The notes under the pieces: model-generated | Databases searched by the model: none | What the model was told of the DNA's origin: nothing | The model's input: the letters and a program-made list of their open reading frames with translations, nothing else | Shown: positions 38,782 through 48,881 of the stretch, one piece after another | Numbering within the stretch: position 1 is the first letter of the stretch | Layout of the letters: the number at the start of each line of letters is the position of its first letter | Program-made: the position numbers and the translations under genes | Source: Whitmania pigra | Taxonomy: Eukaryota; Annelida; Clitellata; Hirudinida; Haemopidae | Length of the DNA stretch: 64,000 bases | Assembly: GCA_021613335.1 (NCBI GenBank) | Contig: JAJTWR010000159.1 | Location: 2,142,001-2,206,000 of the forward strand | Direction of reading: 5' to 3'

Positions 38782-39400
38782 ACCATCATCACATGATGCA
38801 TACTCAAGGAAATATTGTTCCCCATTTTTTGTATTTTTCTGGAATTAAAAGATTACTTATGTGCCTTTTGATTCCAAATTGGTAACATCAAAATTTATGG
38901 TTGCTATATATTGACTAAAACAGGTCTGAAATACCCAGCATTGGAGGCTTTGAATACCATGGCTGCTAAACAAGATAGTCAACTGTTTGAATTCGTGTGA
39001 TGCATACCTATCAAAATATGAATTTGGTACTTTTGGTCCATAAGGATAGCATTGAGAAACGATTTTAATGCAATAATCAAATCACTTAGGTGAACGTAAA
39101 ATGTTATAATTAACTACTAAATGAATTTTTTGAGCCAAAAAGCGATTCTGATATAGCATAATGCTAATTCTTGAAAAGCAATATAGTCACTACTATAGGT
39201 GGCAAAGGGAATATGTGTTGCTATAGTGAACTGCTTGGCAATCCTTAAACAAACTTATTACAATTTTGTTCAAATAACGGGTGATTGTATTTGTTTATTT
39301 GATTATAGTCCTCTGCATAACTGAGATGAACGGGTCATCGTAATTGTAACTTCATTTATATGATATATGTATAGCGTCAGAGGTGCTTCTTGTATTTAAT
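38782..39400. other. Spacer 3' of RNF14-like copy 1
   Basis: No gene is seen. Bases 39285-39322 repeat a 33 bp motif (TTTGTTTATTTGATTATAGT and the following CCTYTGCATAACT) also found at 36653-36686 upstream of copy 1. Confidence 0.4.
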
Positions 39401-39401
39401 G

Positions 39402-39526
39402 CATTTATGTAGCGTCTTCCCAAGGGCGCTTGTGGCATTGCAGGCTGGGTCTCGACCACGACACATCACAACTGTTGCCATTACCACCGAATGCAGGAAC
39501 TTAACCCATTCGACCAACCTGAACGC
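39402..39526 (-). mobile_element. tRNA-like SINE, copy 3 (diverged)
   Basis: Shares TTATGTAGCGTCTTCCCAAG / GGGCGCT and GCAGGCTGGGTCTCGACCAC with copy 1, in the same orientation, but with many substitutions. Confidence 0.5.
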
Positions 39527-39705
39527 CAAGGTAGGACTCACTACCTCAGCTGAGGTATGGTCGAAGTTTTGCGAGGAATTCCGCGTAACATATCTCGAGG
39601 CATTTAGAGCGCGTTGTTCCACAATTCTAAGCGCTTATAAGGAACACATATTTCGAAAATAAAAATCTTGAAAAAAGTCTTTTTACAATTAATATATGAA
39701 TATAT

Positions 39706-39857
39706 TGAAGTGTTAAACCAGGCTAACACTTGACTTTTAATCGAACGTACAATCGGTATAACTCATAAACGGATTGACGACAATGAAAAGCATCAGCGCG
39801 GTAAAAACTCGGAGAATGTAAACAAAACATCCTTCGTAGGGATGTACAGTCACTACA
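39706..39857 (-). repeat. Gypsy element 3' LTR
   Basis: A 152 bp LTR. By eye it is identical to 43811-43962. On the element's strand it begins TGTAGTGACTG and ends CACTTCA. A purine-rich tract (CCCAGGGAGGAGCTTAC on the minus strand, 39858-39874) directly precedes it and should be the polypurine tract. The 4 bp ATAT flanks both outer ends and is the probable target-site duplication. Confidence 0.92.
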
Positions 39858-39883
39858 GTAAGCTCCTCCCTGGGAAGACGGAG

Positions 39884-42800
39884 TCAGTAGTAGATGTGAT
39901 CCCGGTGATGATTGAAACGAACACATCTTCCTGATCTTGTGCGTGGGGGTTCAGGTGGGTTATTGGGAGAATTTGTGATGGATGCAGGAGCTGTCTGGTC
40001 AACAAGCGTCCCTGGCGTCGTCATCGGCATCTTGGCAAGTTTGACACGATCCAGTGAAACACAACTGGTGGATCCATCGGGAAGTTCTATCTTGACAATA
40101 TGTTGCTTGGTATCAAGGACTTTGTAAGGACCCTGGTATGGAGCCTCTAAAGGTTGTCGAACTCTATCTATCCGCAACCAGACATATTGTCCAGGTTGCA
40201 AGGTAACTGACTGTGGGCGGATGGTTCGACCATGGTGTATACCTTCAGAGAGAGTTGTAAAGTCCAGTTGACGCATGTGCTTGTGGAGTTGCTGGATTGC
40301 TTCAAACTGTTCCTTAGTAGAAGGATTTGCTTTGTGAAAGAAGACATGTGGCATCAAGATGTCTGAGCCTGTCATGGCTGTAAACGGTGAATACCCATGT
40401 TCAGTCGGTAAAGCTCTCAATGCTAAGCAAACTATTGGAAGTGCTATGAGCCATTCTTCATTTCGAGACACAAGTGCTGTCTTGAGTGTTCTATGGAAAC
40501 GCTCGATCATCCCATTGGACTGAGGGTGATAAGCAGTGGTGCGTAATCGATGAAAACCAATAGAATGGGACAAAGCATTGAAGAGACTGCTTTCAAACTG
40601 TCGTCCTTGATCTGTAGTGAGGCACAATGGTACTCCAAATCTACTAATCCAGTGGGTTAAAAATGCCTCAGCAACTGTGGTAGCTGTGATTGAGGCTACG
40701 GGAACACATTCAAACCAACGCGTTGCTCTGTCGATGAGTGTCACAACATATTGCATCTCTGAGGTGTAATGAGAACCAAGTGTTTTTGAAGGTTTCAGAG
40801 GTCCTACTATGTCCATGTGAACTGTTTGAAATCGATCATTGAATGGATACATGGGTTGTTCTGGGATACTCTTGTTGTGATGATTGACCTTGGCTTTCTG
40901 ACAGTCTAAGCAGTTGTTGACCCATTGTTTGATGTCCCCTTTCATTTTAGGCCAATAATACCTTGTTGCAATCAAATTAGTAGATCCTCGTATACCTGGA
41001 TGTGCCAGATTGTGAAGGTGCCTAAACACTGATTGTCGTTGTGCTAAGGGAACATATGGACGGGGATAAATTGAGCTGTTTTCGCAAAGAATTGTCAAGT
41101 CCGCCGAGAGTTGATGGGATGTGAGAGCATCCTTGCACTTTTGTATTTCCGGATCTTCAGTCTGTGCTTTGGCAATACTCGCTGGATCTGGGTGTTCAAG
41201 TTGCAGTGCAGTGACTGGCCTGGAAAGTGCATCTGCTACTATGTTTTCAGCTCCTCTGATGTGATGTATTTCAGTCACATATTCAGAGATGATGGAGAGA
41301 CGTCGTTGTTGCATGTGGGTCTTCTGGTCCCTGTTGGACTGAAAAGCTTGGCAGATGGGTTTGTGGTCTGTAAATAAATGGAGTTCCCTGCCTTCAACGA
41401 TGTGCTTGAAATGGAGGACAGCCAAGTATGCTGCCAAAAGCTCTTTGTCAATTGCAGAGTATATTGATTCTGTTTTAGAAAGTCTCTTGGAATAAAAAGC
41501 AATTGGCTGTGGCATGCCCAAAACAACCTGATGAAGTGCCGCACCGATGGCTACCGAAGATGCATCAGTCACTAGGTGGTATAGGTTACTAGACTTGCTA
41601 ATGTAATGAAGGTTGGCCGCATCTGCTAGAGATGATTTTACATCTTCAAAAGCTTTGCACTGAGAGGTTTCCCACGTCAATTGATGGTTACGTTGATTTG
41701 TACTTCCCAAAAGAGTATACAAGGGGGCAGATATCTGGGCAAAATGAGGGATGAATGATCTATAATATCCAATCATGCCAATAAACCGTCGTAAACCTGC
41801 ATAGTCTTTCGGTTTAGGAAAATCGATGATGGCTCGTGTGTTATCTTCAGGTGGTGATATTCCAGTCGAAGATAGTCTATGGCCTAGAAACACAACAGAG
41901 CTCTGGGCAAACATACATTTACTGACGTTGATCCGGAGGTTGTTTTCCTCCAGCCGCTGAAAGACAGTTCTGAGGTGCTGTATATGCTCATGCTCATTGT
42001 TTGAGGCTACCAAAATATCGTCAATATACACACAAACAAACGGCAAGTCTTGAAAAGTTGCATCCATGAATCTTTGGAATGTTTGAGTTGCATTTCTGAG
42101 GCCGAATGGCATGCGAGTAAATTCAAACAAACCAAAAGGAGTTGTAACGGCTGTCTTTGGGATGTCATCTGGATGAATGGGGATGTTGTAATATGCCTTC
42201 ACCAAATCTAATTTGCTGAATACTGAACTGCCACTGAGTCGGCTTGTCACATCAGAAATTCTTGGCAGAGGATATCTGTCAGGTTTTGTGACACTGTTGA
42301 GTTTCCGATAATCTCCACAGGGCCGCCATTGGTTGTCCTTTTTGGGGACCATGTGTAGTGGGCTGGAATAAGAACTGCGAGATTGTCGAACAATCCCAGC
42401 CTTTAACAGCTTTGCGAATTCTTGCTTAGCGGCCTCAAATTTGTCAGGTGGGAGTTGTCGAAAACGGGAACAGATTGGCTTGTTTGATGTTAGTTCAATT
42501 GTATGCTGTGCTGACGATGAAGGTGAACGGAGGTCTATCTGCCAAGGGCCAACCAGAGCAGTGTGACGTTCTATTAATGCCTTGATGAGTGGGGGGGTGT
42601 CAGGTGGACAGTCGAATACAGGGGCAATAATCTCCCCAACCGTTGTTATCATTGCTGTGGAAAGTGACGTCTTCGTGTCCAGAAGTTGGCGGTTGCGACA
42701 GTCAACAAGTAGATGGTGATGAATGAAGAAATCAGCCCCTAATATTGGTTGTGTGGTGACTGCCACTATGAACGTCCAGGTGAATTCTCTTCGGAGGTCT

Positions 42801-43777
42801 TGACTGCTTATCGTTAGTGTAACTTCTCCATGGATCTCGAGAGGCATACCGTTGGCTGTGTTCAACTTGACGTTTGTCGCTCTGACTGGAACTGAAATGT
42901 TTGATAACGCTTTTGGGGGAATGATCGATACCGCTGATCCGGTGTCGACTAGAAACTTGAATTGATGACGTATGGTGTTAGCTGTTGTGGAAAATGCGAC
43001 ATAAAGCGTAGGGCCACCTTCGATGGTCGCAACCGAAGCAGAGCCTTCTAGTTTACCGACTGGCTTGTGAGACACCGGAGAAGCATTTCTAGACTGGGCA
43101 ACTCGAGCGCCACGCTTGTCTGGCCAAACGCACCAGGGTCGGCAGGATTTAGCCTCAGGACCAAAATAAATGTGTGCACGACAAACTTTTGGTGGTTGAC
43201 CTGGAGTGAATGGCTCCACTGTTCTGTTGGTTCCTGTGGTTCTTTTGATTGCATCAAAATCCAGTGTTGGTTTCTGGATTGTCTGTGTGTGTTTTACTGA
43301 TGTCATGGTAATCAACTCGTCTGCCAATTTCCCAACCTCTTCCAAAGACAAATTCTTCTGTGCTGCAATGACGAGGGCCAAATTGGCAGGCAACAATTTT
43401 TGGAACTTGTGGCGAACCATGTCTTCAGGTGCACCAACTTGTTGTGCTAGCTTTCTCATTGCTACCAAATGTTGCGAAGGCCTGCCTGTTAGCGGATTTT
43501 GTTGCAGGAACTGGTCAAAGAGCTCCACTTTGTTGGGCATGGTTTGCTCAAGCACTGCACTCTTCAGGCGGTCGTAATCCATGGCCTCGACAGTGTCATC
43601 ATCAAGGCTCATTACCACAGACCCTGGTAGGGCTGCCAATGTGTGATAAAACCTTGTTGAGCTAACCGTGATGTTGGAAAGAGTAAATTGTGCTTCCATT
43701 ATTCTGAACCAAGCCGATGCCTCGGCTGGGTTGAAAACAATCGGTTTGATAGAAATTGAAGCTGCTTGCGATTCCAT
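39884..43777 (-). CDS. Gypsy Gag-Pol polyprotein
   Basis: A single frame of about 1,297 residues from Met 43775-43777 (the frame is open upstream to 43834, but that extension would start inside the LTR). Domains in order: a short Gag whose only zinc motif is of the C-x2-H-x9-C-x3-C form (CRAHIYFGPEAKSCRPWC, residues about 200-220) in place of a CCHC knuckle; aspartic protease with LVDTGSAVSI; reverse transcriptase with YIDDILVAS; RNase H with LVTDASSVAIGAAL and the DALSRP end; integrase with the HHCC zinc domain (HPGIRG...CLDCQK) and the D, D, E residues in HMDIVGP, TDQGRQFES and HPQSNGMIERFH. All key residues are present, so the element looks competent. Gag and Pol share one frame, with no frameshift. 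Confidence 0.95.
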   Translation of the reverse strand: MESQAASISIKPIVFNPAEASAWFRIMEAQFTLSNITVSSTRFYHTLAALPGSVVMSLDDDTVEAMDYDRLKSAVLEQTMPNKVELFDQFLQQNPLTGRPSQHLVAMRKLAQQVGAPEDMVRHKFQKLLPANLALVIAAQKNLSLEEVGKLADELITMTSVKHTQTIQKPTLDFDAIKRTTGTNRTVEPFTPGQPPKVCRAHIYFGPEAKSCRPWCVWPDKRGARVAQSRNASPVSHKPVGKLEGSASVATIEGGPTLYVAFSTTANTIRHQFKFLVDTGSAVSIIPPKALSNISVPVRATNVKLNTANGMPLEIHGEVTLTISSQDLRREFTWTFIVAVTTQPILGADFFIHHHLLVDCRNRQLLDTKTSLSTAMITTVGEIIAPVFDCPPDTPPLIKALIERHTALVGPWQIDLRSPSSSAQHTIELTSNKPICSRFRQLPPDKFEAAKQEFAKLLKAGIVRQSRSSYSSPLHMVPKKDNQWRPCGDYRKLNSVTKPDRYPLPRISDVTSRLSGSSVFSKLDLVKAYYNIPIHPDDIPKTAVTTPFGLFEFTRMPFGLRNATQTFQRFMDATFQDLPFVCVYIDDILVASNNEHEHIQHLRTVFQRLEENNLRINVSKCMFAQSSVVFLGHRLSSTGISPPEDNTRAIIDFPKPKDYAGLRRFIGMIGYYRSFIPHFAQISAPLYTLLGSTNQRNHQLTWETSQCKAFEDVKSSLADAANLHYISKSSNLYHLVTDASSVAIGAALHQVVLGMPQPIAFYSKRLSKTESIYSAIDKELLAAYLAVLHFKHIVEGRELHLFTDHKPICQAFQSNRDQKTHMQQRRLSIISEYVTEIHHIRGAENIVADALSRPVTALQLEHPDPASIAKAQTEDPEIQKCKDALTSHQLSADLTILCENSSIYPRPYVPLAQRQSVFRHLHNLAHPGIRGSTNLIATRYYWPKMKGDIKQWVNNCLDCQKAKVNHHNKSIPEQPMYPFNDRFQTVHMDIVGPLKPSKTLGSHYTSEMQYVVTLIDRATRWFECVPVASITATTVAEAFLTHWISRFGVPLCLTTDQGRQFESSLFNALSHSIGFHRLRTTAYHPQSNGMIERFHRTLKTALVSRNEEWLIALPIVCLALRALPTEHGYSPFTAMTGSDILMPHVFFHKANPSTKEQFEAIQQLHKHMRQLDFTTLSEGIHHGRTIRPQSVTLQPGQYVWLRIDRVRQPLEAPYQGPYKVLDTKQHIVKIELPDGSTSCVSLDRVKLAKMPMTTPGTLVDQTAPASITNSPNNPPEPPRTRSGRCVRFNHHRDHIYY

Positions 43778-43810
43778 TTTAGAGTTTGTGTTCAAAGTTG
43801 GGGTCACCAA

Positions 43811-43962
43811 TGAAGTGTTAAACCAGGCTAACACTTGACTTTTAATCGAACGTACAATCGGTATAACTCATAAACGGATTGACGACAATGAAAAGCATCA
43901 GCGCGGTAAAAACTCGGAGAATGTAAACAAAACATCCTTCGTAGGGATGTACAGTCACTACA
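43811..43962 (-). repeat. Gypsy element 5' LTR
   Basis: The 152 bp partner of 39706-39857. Reading on the minus strand it ends CACTTCA directly before the candidate primer-binding site. Confidence 0.92.
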
Positions 43963-44014
43963 ATATAATCAAAATCCCTTTTTGTCTTATCATTTTCTCA
44001 TCGGATATGTCGAT

Positions 44015-44640
44015 TCATTCATGTCGAAGAAAAAAAGGATTTTGGCGGTTCCATTTCAAAAACATCGACTTAATGAGGTTAATAGGCGAGTTAAACGAGG
44101 TCGAGATAAGTGGGTTCGATTGCAAATCGTCTTCGTACGGAGTCGTCGGTAATTCTGACAATTTGATCTTGGACGGCTGAGCCCTGGAAATCTCCATACT
44201 TCCATGTATTATAAAGTTTCATTAGTGATGTCAGAAAAGACTCGACTGGTTCCTGCTTCTTTTGATGCAATATGAAGCGTTCGTACACTTCGCTGATTTC
44301 TCCAACAAAGAGGCTTTCCAAGGCAGCCGTGACTTTAGAAACGTCGTGTGTATATGAGAGGTCAAATGAAGCTAAAATGCAGGGACGTCATTAATTATCC
44401 AAATTCCGTCCCGACAAAAATGTTGTATGCCTCTGATCCTGTGCAGGCGAGAAAAAATGTAACTTGCCGCTCCTGCGATTTATCACGAAGTTTTGCAGCG
44501 ATACTGCAGTCTGAATCTTCTTCAGCCATTCTAATGAGGAATCTCCTGTTACACTCATCGATGTGGAACTGGAAGGAGTCGCCATCTTCTTACACCATTT
44601 TGTCATTAAATCTTGCAACAAGAAGATGCATTCTTAAATC
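44015..44640 (-). pseudogene. Decayed Gypsy gag fragment, different family
   Basis: Two minus-strand pieces in separate frames resemble a retrotransposon Gag: 44391-44621 opens near MATPSSSTSMSVTGDSSLEW, and 44091-44321 has YERFILHQKKQEPVESFLTS followed by a capsid-like region containing IVRITDDSVRRRF. Stops and frame changes between them show decay. Neither matches the Gag of the complete element beside it, so this is a second, older family. Confidence 0.6.
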
Positions 44641-45295
44641 CTTGTTGGTGCTTTACCTTTTCAAATAAATAAATTGTTTAACCAAACGGATTGCTTCTTT
44701 AATTAGTCTAGCATTTAATAGAAATCTATTTTTGGTAGGCGTTACCACTCAATTTAGGCTCACGTTGTTTTTATTTTCGAAATTGTATACATCGGATTTT
44801 GATGTCTTCCTTTTGGATTCAAAATACATATTATAAATATTCTGATATTAAACTGTCTTGTCCAGCATCCTTAGGATTCAGTCTTAAATTCTTCCTCAAA
44901 GGTTTCGAATATTTATTAAAAATGGTTCCATATTTATAAAAATGTTTCAAATATTAAACTCTGACAATCAATATGTTTTCTATTTTGTAAATTGCATATT
45001 TTTTTCATCTCTATCGGTCTATTTGTAATCGCCTTTTTTATACCCACTTTTCTGGAACCAGAATAGGGGCTGATTTCTTTTTTGTCATATTTACGAAATT
45101 TTGCTTGATATACCATACTGAATTACAACATAGCCATTAGTATTTGCATCAAATTCATTTTCTGATTAAATTCTTTCATTTATGCTTGTTTTATATTGTG
45201 CTAGTTTTATAACTAGGTAGTGCTTATTTTACATTGTTCAATGATGTTCTATATCTGAATCATTCAGTCTTCATTTTAATCTAACATAAACAAAA
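44640..45295. other. Spacer upstream of RNF14-like copy 2, with a third copy of the 350 bp repeat
   Basis: From about 44800 to 45090 the plus strand aligns with 48580-48870 (shared pieces: GGATTCAAAATACAT versus GGATTAAAAATACAT, ATCTCTATCGGT, AGAATAGGGGC versus AGAACAGGGGC). It is the most diverged copy. Confidence 0.5.
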
Positions 45296-47408
45296 ATGTT
45301 TCAGATCATGTCTGATGAAACTGAACAGTCAGATGAAATATTGGCTCTTCAGAGTATTTATGGTGATGAAGCTTTTGTGTGTGAGGTTTCAAAAAAACCA
45401 TATACAGGGGTGATATATATTACTTGTCAAATAGACTCACATACTCAGGATGTAATATGTAATGGTATGTTTCAATTTTTATGTGAATTTTCAATCTTCG
45501 ATCAAGGCAATGCTAAAAGTATATCAAGTTATGACCTTGGGAATTTTAAATTTACTTATTTTTTATTTAGATGACGTCTTTCAACTGAAGTACCTTTCTC
45601 CAATAGTTCTTGATTTCCTATTGCCTTCCGATTATCCTTCATCAAATCCTCCAGTTTATGAACTTTCTTGTCACTGGTTGACTTCAGATCAGGTGCTTTA
45701 ATTGTTAAAATGTAGTCATTTCATTATTTTCTCATTTGTTCATTCATTTACATTAACTTGATAATTGATAAAATTGGCAAACTCTTAAAAAGCTATTGGA
45801 AAAACCATTTATTAAAATGACTTTATTTTGGTATTTTCTTCATATACTTCGCATCTTGTATAACACATTTTTGAGTTAATTAGATCTAATATTAAGTGCA
45901 TCTATGAGCATAATTTCTGACAAATGTTAGTGAAAATTTATTTATTTTTAACTTTCAGCTTAAAATTTTGAAGAATAGACTTACGGAGATATGGTTGGAG
46001 AACTGCAACAATGTTGTTCTGTTTACTTGGATAAGTTTTCTACAAGTTGAAGTTCTTGAATACCTAAGCATTAAATTTCCTCTCATTGTCACACAAGAGA
46101 AAATGAGAATGCTTACAGACTACAGTCTGCAAAAGTTATTTTTAATTAATAACAATGGATTTTCTGCATGTCAGTAAATTTATATGCCTTCTAACATATA
46201 GGGAAGAAGAAACATTTAATAAGGCTTTTCATGAATGTCCAATTTGCTTTTGCATGAAGCCAGGAACAGAATGTCTCAAGTTAGGAAAGTGTGGTCACCT
46301 GTTCTGCAAGGAATGTTTGTCAGGATTTCTCTCTGTTCACATTGCAGATGGAAGTGTCAACATTCTCACTTGTCTTGTTGACAAATGTGATTCGCAAATA
46401 TACCCAAATGTGGTTTGTATAATGTTTTGCCTTGATTTTTTTGTTTGTTTAAAATTGTTACAAACTAGCTAATTGTGAATGTCAGTGCACTCAATGATGC
46501 ATGGACTTGAAATGTCTCCTCAGATAAAAGGATTGGTTTCTGAGCAAGAGTTTGAAAGATATGACAGGCTTCTCCTGAAAAATACATTGGCTGTCATGAG
46601 TGATGTCAAATATTGCCCAAGAATTACTTGTGGCAGCCCAGTTGTAATTGACAAAGAAGAAAGTATGACAGTGTGCCAAGTTTGTGGGTTTGCTTTTTGC
46701 ATCCTCTGCATGTTGAGCTACCATGGTGTTGAAAAGTGTAGAGTTAAAACCGGTTGGTATTTTGATGTTCAGTTTATATTATTGTTTGTCTTGTTCTGCT
46801 TTCATTCGGTCTTTTAATCTGCTTGTGATTTTGGATATGTTTTTCTGTAATCCTAGTTAAGTGTAGATTGAATAAATTCTAAGAATAATGCTTGATTAGA
46901 ATGAGTATTTTGAGTTTAACTTTTTGTCTTTGTTTGATGTTACTACACATTTACAAGACCATTAAATGCCCAAAATTTGGGATATTTACGTTTTACTTTT
47001 GTTTAAATGAATTTCAAAGTTTCCCTTTGCATTTCTTTTTAAAGCTAATCTTACAAGGCTGAGGAATGAATATTTGAATGCAAAAGGAGAAGAGAGGAAA
47101 AAGTTAGAAGACATGTATGGAAAAACGAAATTGCTTGAAATCCTCAATGATATCTGGATGCTGTCCAACTGTAAAAAATGTCCAAAGTGCCAAACATTTA
47201 TTGAGGTAATCATGAATTTTTGGTTAGAGATGTTATTGCTAAATACTGTATTTTTTTATTTGTTTGTCAGAAAGCTTCTGGTTGTAACAAGATGTACTGC
47301 AATTATTGTAATGCATATTTCTGCTGGTTGTGTCTGAAGGTAATCAGCAGTGCAAACCCCTACGATCACTTTTCAAAAAAGAATGGAGGCTGCCTTCTAT
47401 CATCCTAG
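45296..47408 (+). CDS. RNF14-like RBR E3 ubiquitin ligase, copy 2 (intact)
   Basis: Seven exons in phase: 45296-45464, 45571-45692, 45959-46134, 46202-46409, 46524-46752, 47045-47215 and 47271-47408. The protein of about 404 residues has an N-terminal RWD domain (SDEILALQSIYGDEAF, PSDYPSSNPP), RING1 in exon 4 (HECPICFCMKP...CGHLFCKEC), the IBR in exon 5 (YCPRITCGSPVV, CQVCGFAFCILC, YHGVEKC), a helical linker, and RING2 (KCPKCQTFIE, KASGCNKMYCNYCNAYFCWL), where the Cys in SGCNKM is the presumed catalytic residue. The end, SANPYDHFSKKNGGC, fits the RNF14 C-terminus. Known: RBR ligases form a thioester on RING2; RNF14 acts on stalled-ribosome and protein-crosslink targets. Start Met 45296 or 45308. 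It is a tandem paralogue of 36935-38781. Confidence 0.88.
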
Positions 47409-47556
47409 GGAATGATATAATCCACTGATGTAATTACTGGTGGATTTTTCTGTCACTTTATTGGTCAATATAAATAAACTTACATATTTTAAAGCTGAGA
47501 TACAAAAGATATTCCTTGGCTATGATGTGGAGAGTGTTGATAACAATGAAATTGGA

Positions 47557-47910
47557 CGAAAGTGATAACTGCCTCCATTCTAGCCCCTTTTTAGGGGTAT
47601 TTTGTAAAGTCGATTAAAAATCAACCGCTAAAGATAAAAATGTGCGGATTGTTTTAAAAAATAGAGAAAGGATCACAGTGCCAGGGACGAGCATCCAAAA
47701 AAATTAAAAAATCGGGAACTATTATTAATTAACGTCTAAAACCTTTGAAGCGGAATTTATGATAGATCCCTGTGTGCGCTATCCAAAATAGTTAAATAAT
47801 AAAATTCCCCTAAAAAATATCTACCAGAGTATGTATGACATGTATTTTTTATCCATGGTATGGCTTAGAAATCCGATATATAAACTTCCAATAAAATCAA
47901 AACAACTTTG
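47557..47910 (-). repeat. 350 bp interspersed repeat, left arm of an inverted pair
   Basis: Aligns along its length with the reverse complement of 48535-48881: CGAAAGTGATAACTGCC at the outer end, GTAAAGTCGATTAAAAATCA, AAAAATGTGCGGATTGTTTT, GCCAGGGACGAGCAT, AGATCCCTGTGTGCGCTA, and AATAAAATCAAAACAACTT at the inner end. Identity by eye is roughly 80 percent, with small indels. Confidence 0.85.
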
Positions 47911-48534
47911 AAACTCAGAATTTTATTGTTCATTTATTTGAAAAGCAGCAACGAAGATTCAAACGTAACATGTAATGTTATAGTGTTGCAAAACTGTTAT
48001 AGCAATGTGCTCCAGCAGGAATACGCCACAATTGTAGCCGTCAATTTGTTTAAGGAAGTTCTTACTGACAGTTGTATTTTGCCCATTCATCAACTATATT
48101 CCAATGCGGCTTTAAATATATTTCCTTTTTGACCTGGTCTACAATGTGGCATGAGAAATACGTCTCATTGTTTATAAGAAGTGGAAAGACTACATACCTG
48201 CACATGGCTCTAGAAGTAAAATAACTTACTTCGAATTTGCCATTTCGTATGGCATGGTGGCTGACCATTACAGGTATGTAGGTAACGTCAGGAGACTTCA
48301 GGATATTAAGGCAAATATAATCAATAACTAGATTAGATAACCAGTTCTCATCAAAAAGAGTCCTGAAATCACAGAATTAAAATGATTTCCCCTATAATAG
48401 TTAGGGTCAAAGACAAGAAAGTTGCTCAAGATCGTCGAAAGCTATTTTAAAATAGTTGCTGTATTTTTAACTGGGTCGGTTGGTTTATAAACGCCATTTC
48501 GTATTCCATTACTCGTAAATCTTCTAATTTCGCC
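47911..48534. other. Spacer between the two inverted repeat arms
   Basis: About 620 bp of AT-rich sequence. No transposase-like frame is seen. Confidence 0.5.
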
Positions 48535-48881
48535 CAAGTTGTTTTGATTTTATCGGAAGCTTTTTCGACCCCGTCCCTGTGGATTAAAAATACATGTTAT
48601 ACATATTCTTATAGATATTTTTCAGGAGAATTCAAATATGTAACTGACTTGACTAGCGCACACAGGGATCTACCCTAAAAAAATCTTCAAAGTTTTCAAG
48701 CATTAATTAGAAATAGTTCCCGATTTTTTAATTTTTTTTGAATGCTCGTCCCTGGCTCTTTGATCCTTCTTCTATTTTTTAAAACAATCCGCACATTTTT
48801 ATCTCTATCGGTTGATTTTTAATCGACTTTACAAATTACCCCTAAAAAGGGACTAGAACAGGGGCAGTTATCACTTTCGTG
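48535..48881 (+). repeat. 350 bp interspersed repeat, right arm of an inverted pair
   Basis: Partner of 47557-47910 in opposite orientation, and the closer relative in orientation of the decayed copy at 44800-45090. Confidence 0.85.

Larger units (their letters stand above)
39706..43962 (-). mobile_element. Complete Gypsy (Ty3-type) LTR retrotransposon
   Basis: Two identical 152 bp LTRs enclose one long open frame. After the 5' LTR (43811-43962) comes TTGGTGACCCCAACTTTGA on the minus strand (43792-43810), the candidate primer-binding site; a polypurine tract lies before the 3' LTR. Total length is 4,257 bp. It sits between the two RNF14-like genes. Identical LTRs and an unbroken frame mean a very recent insertion. 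No envelope gene is present. Confidence 0.95.
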
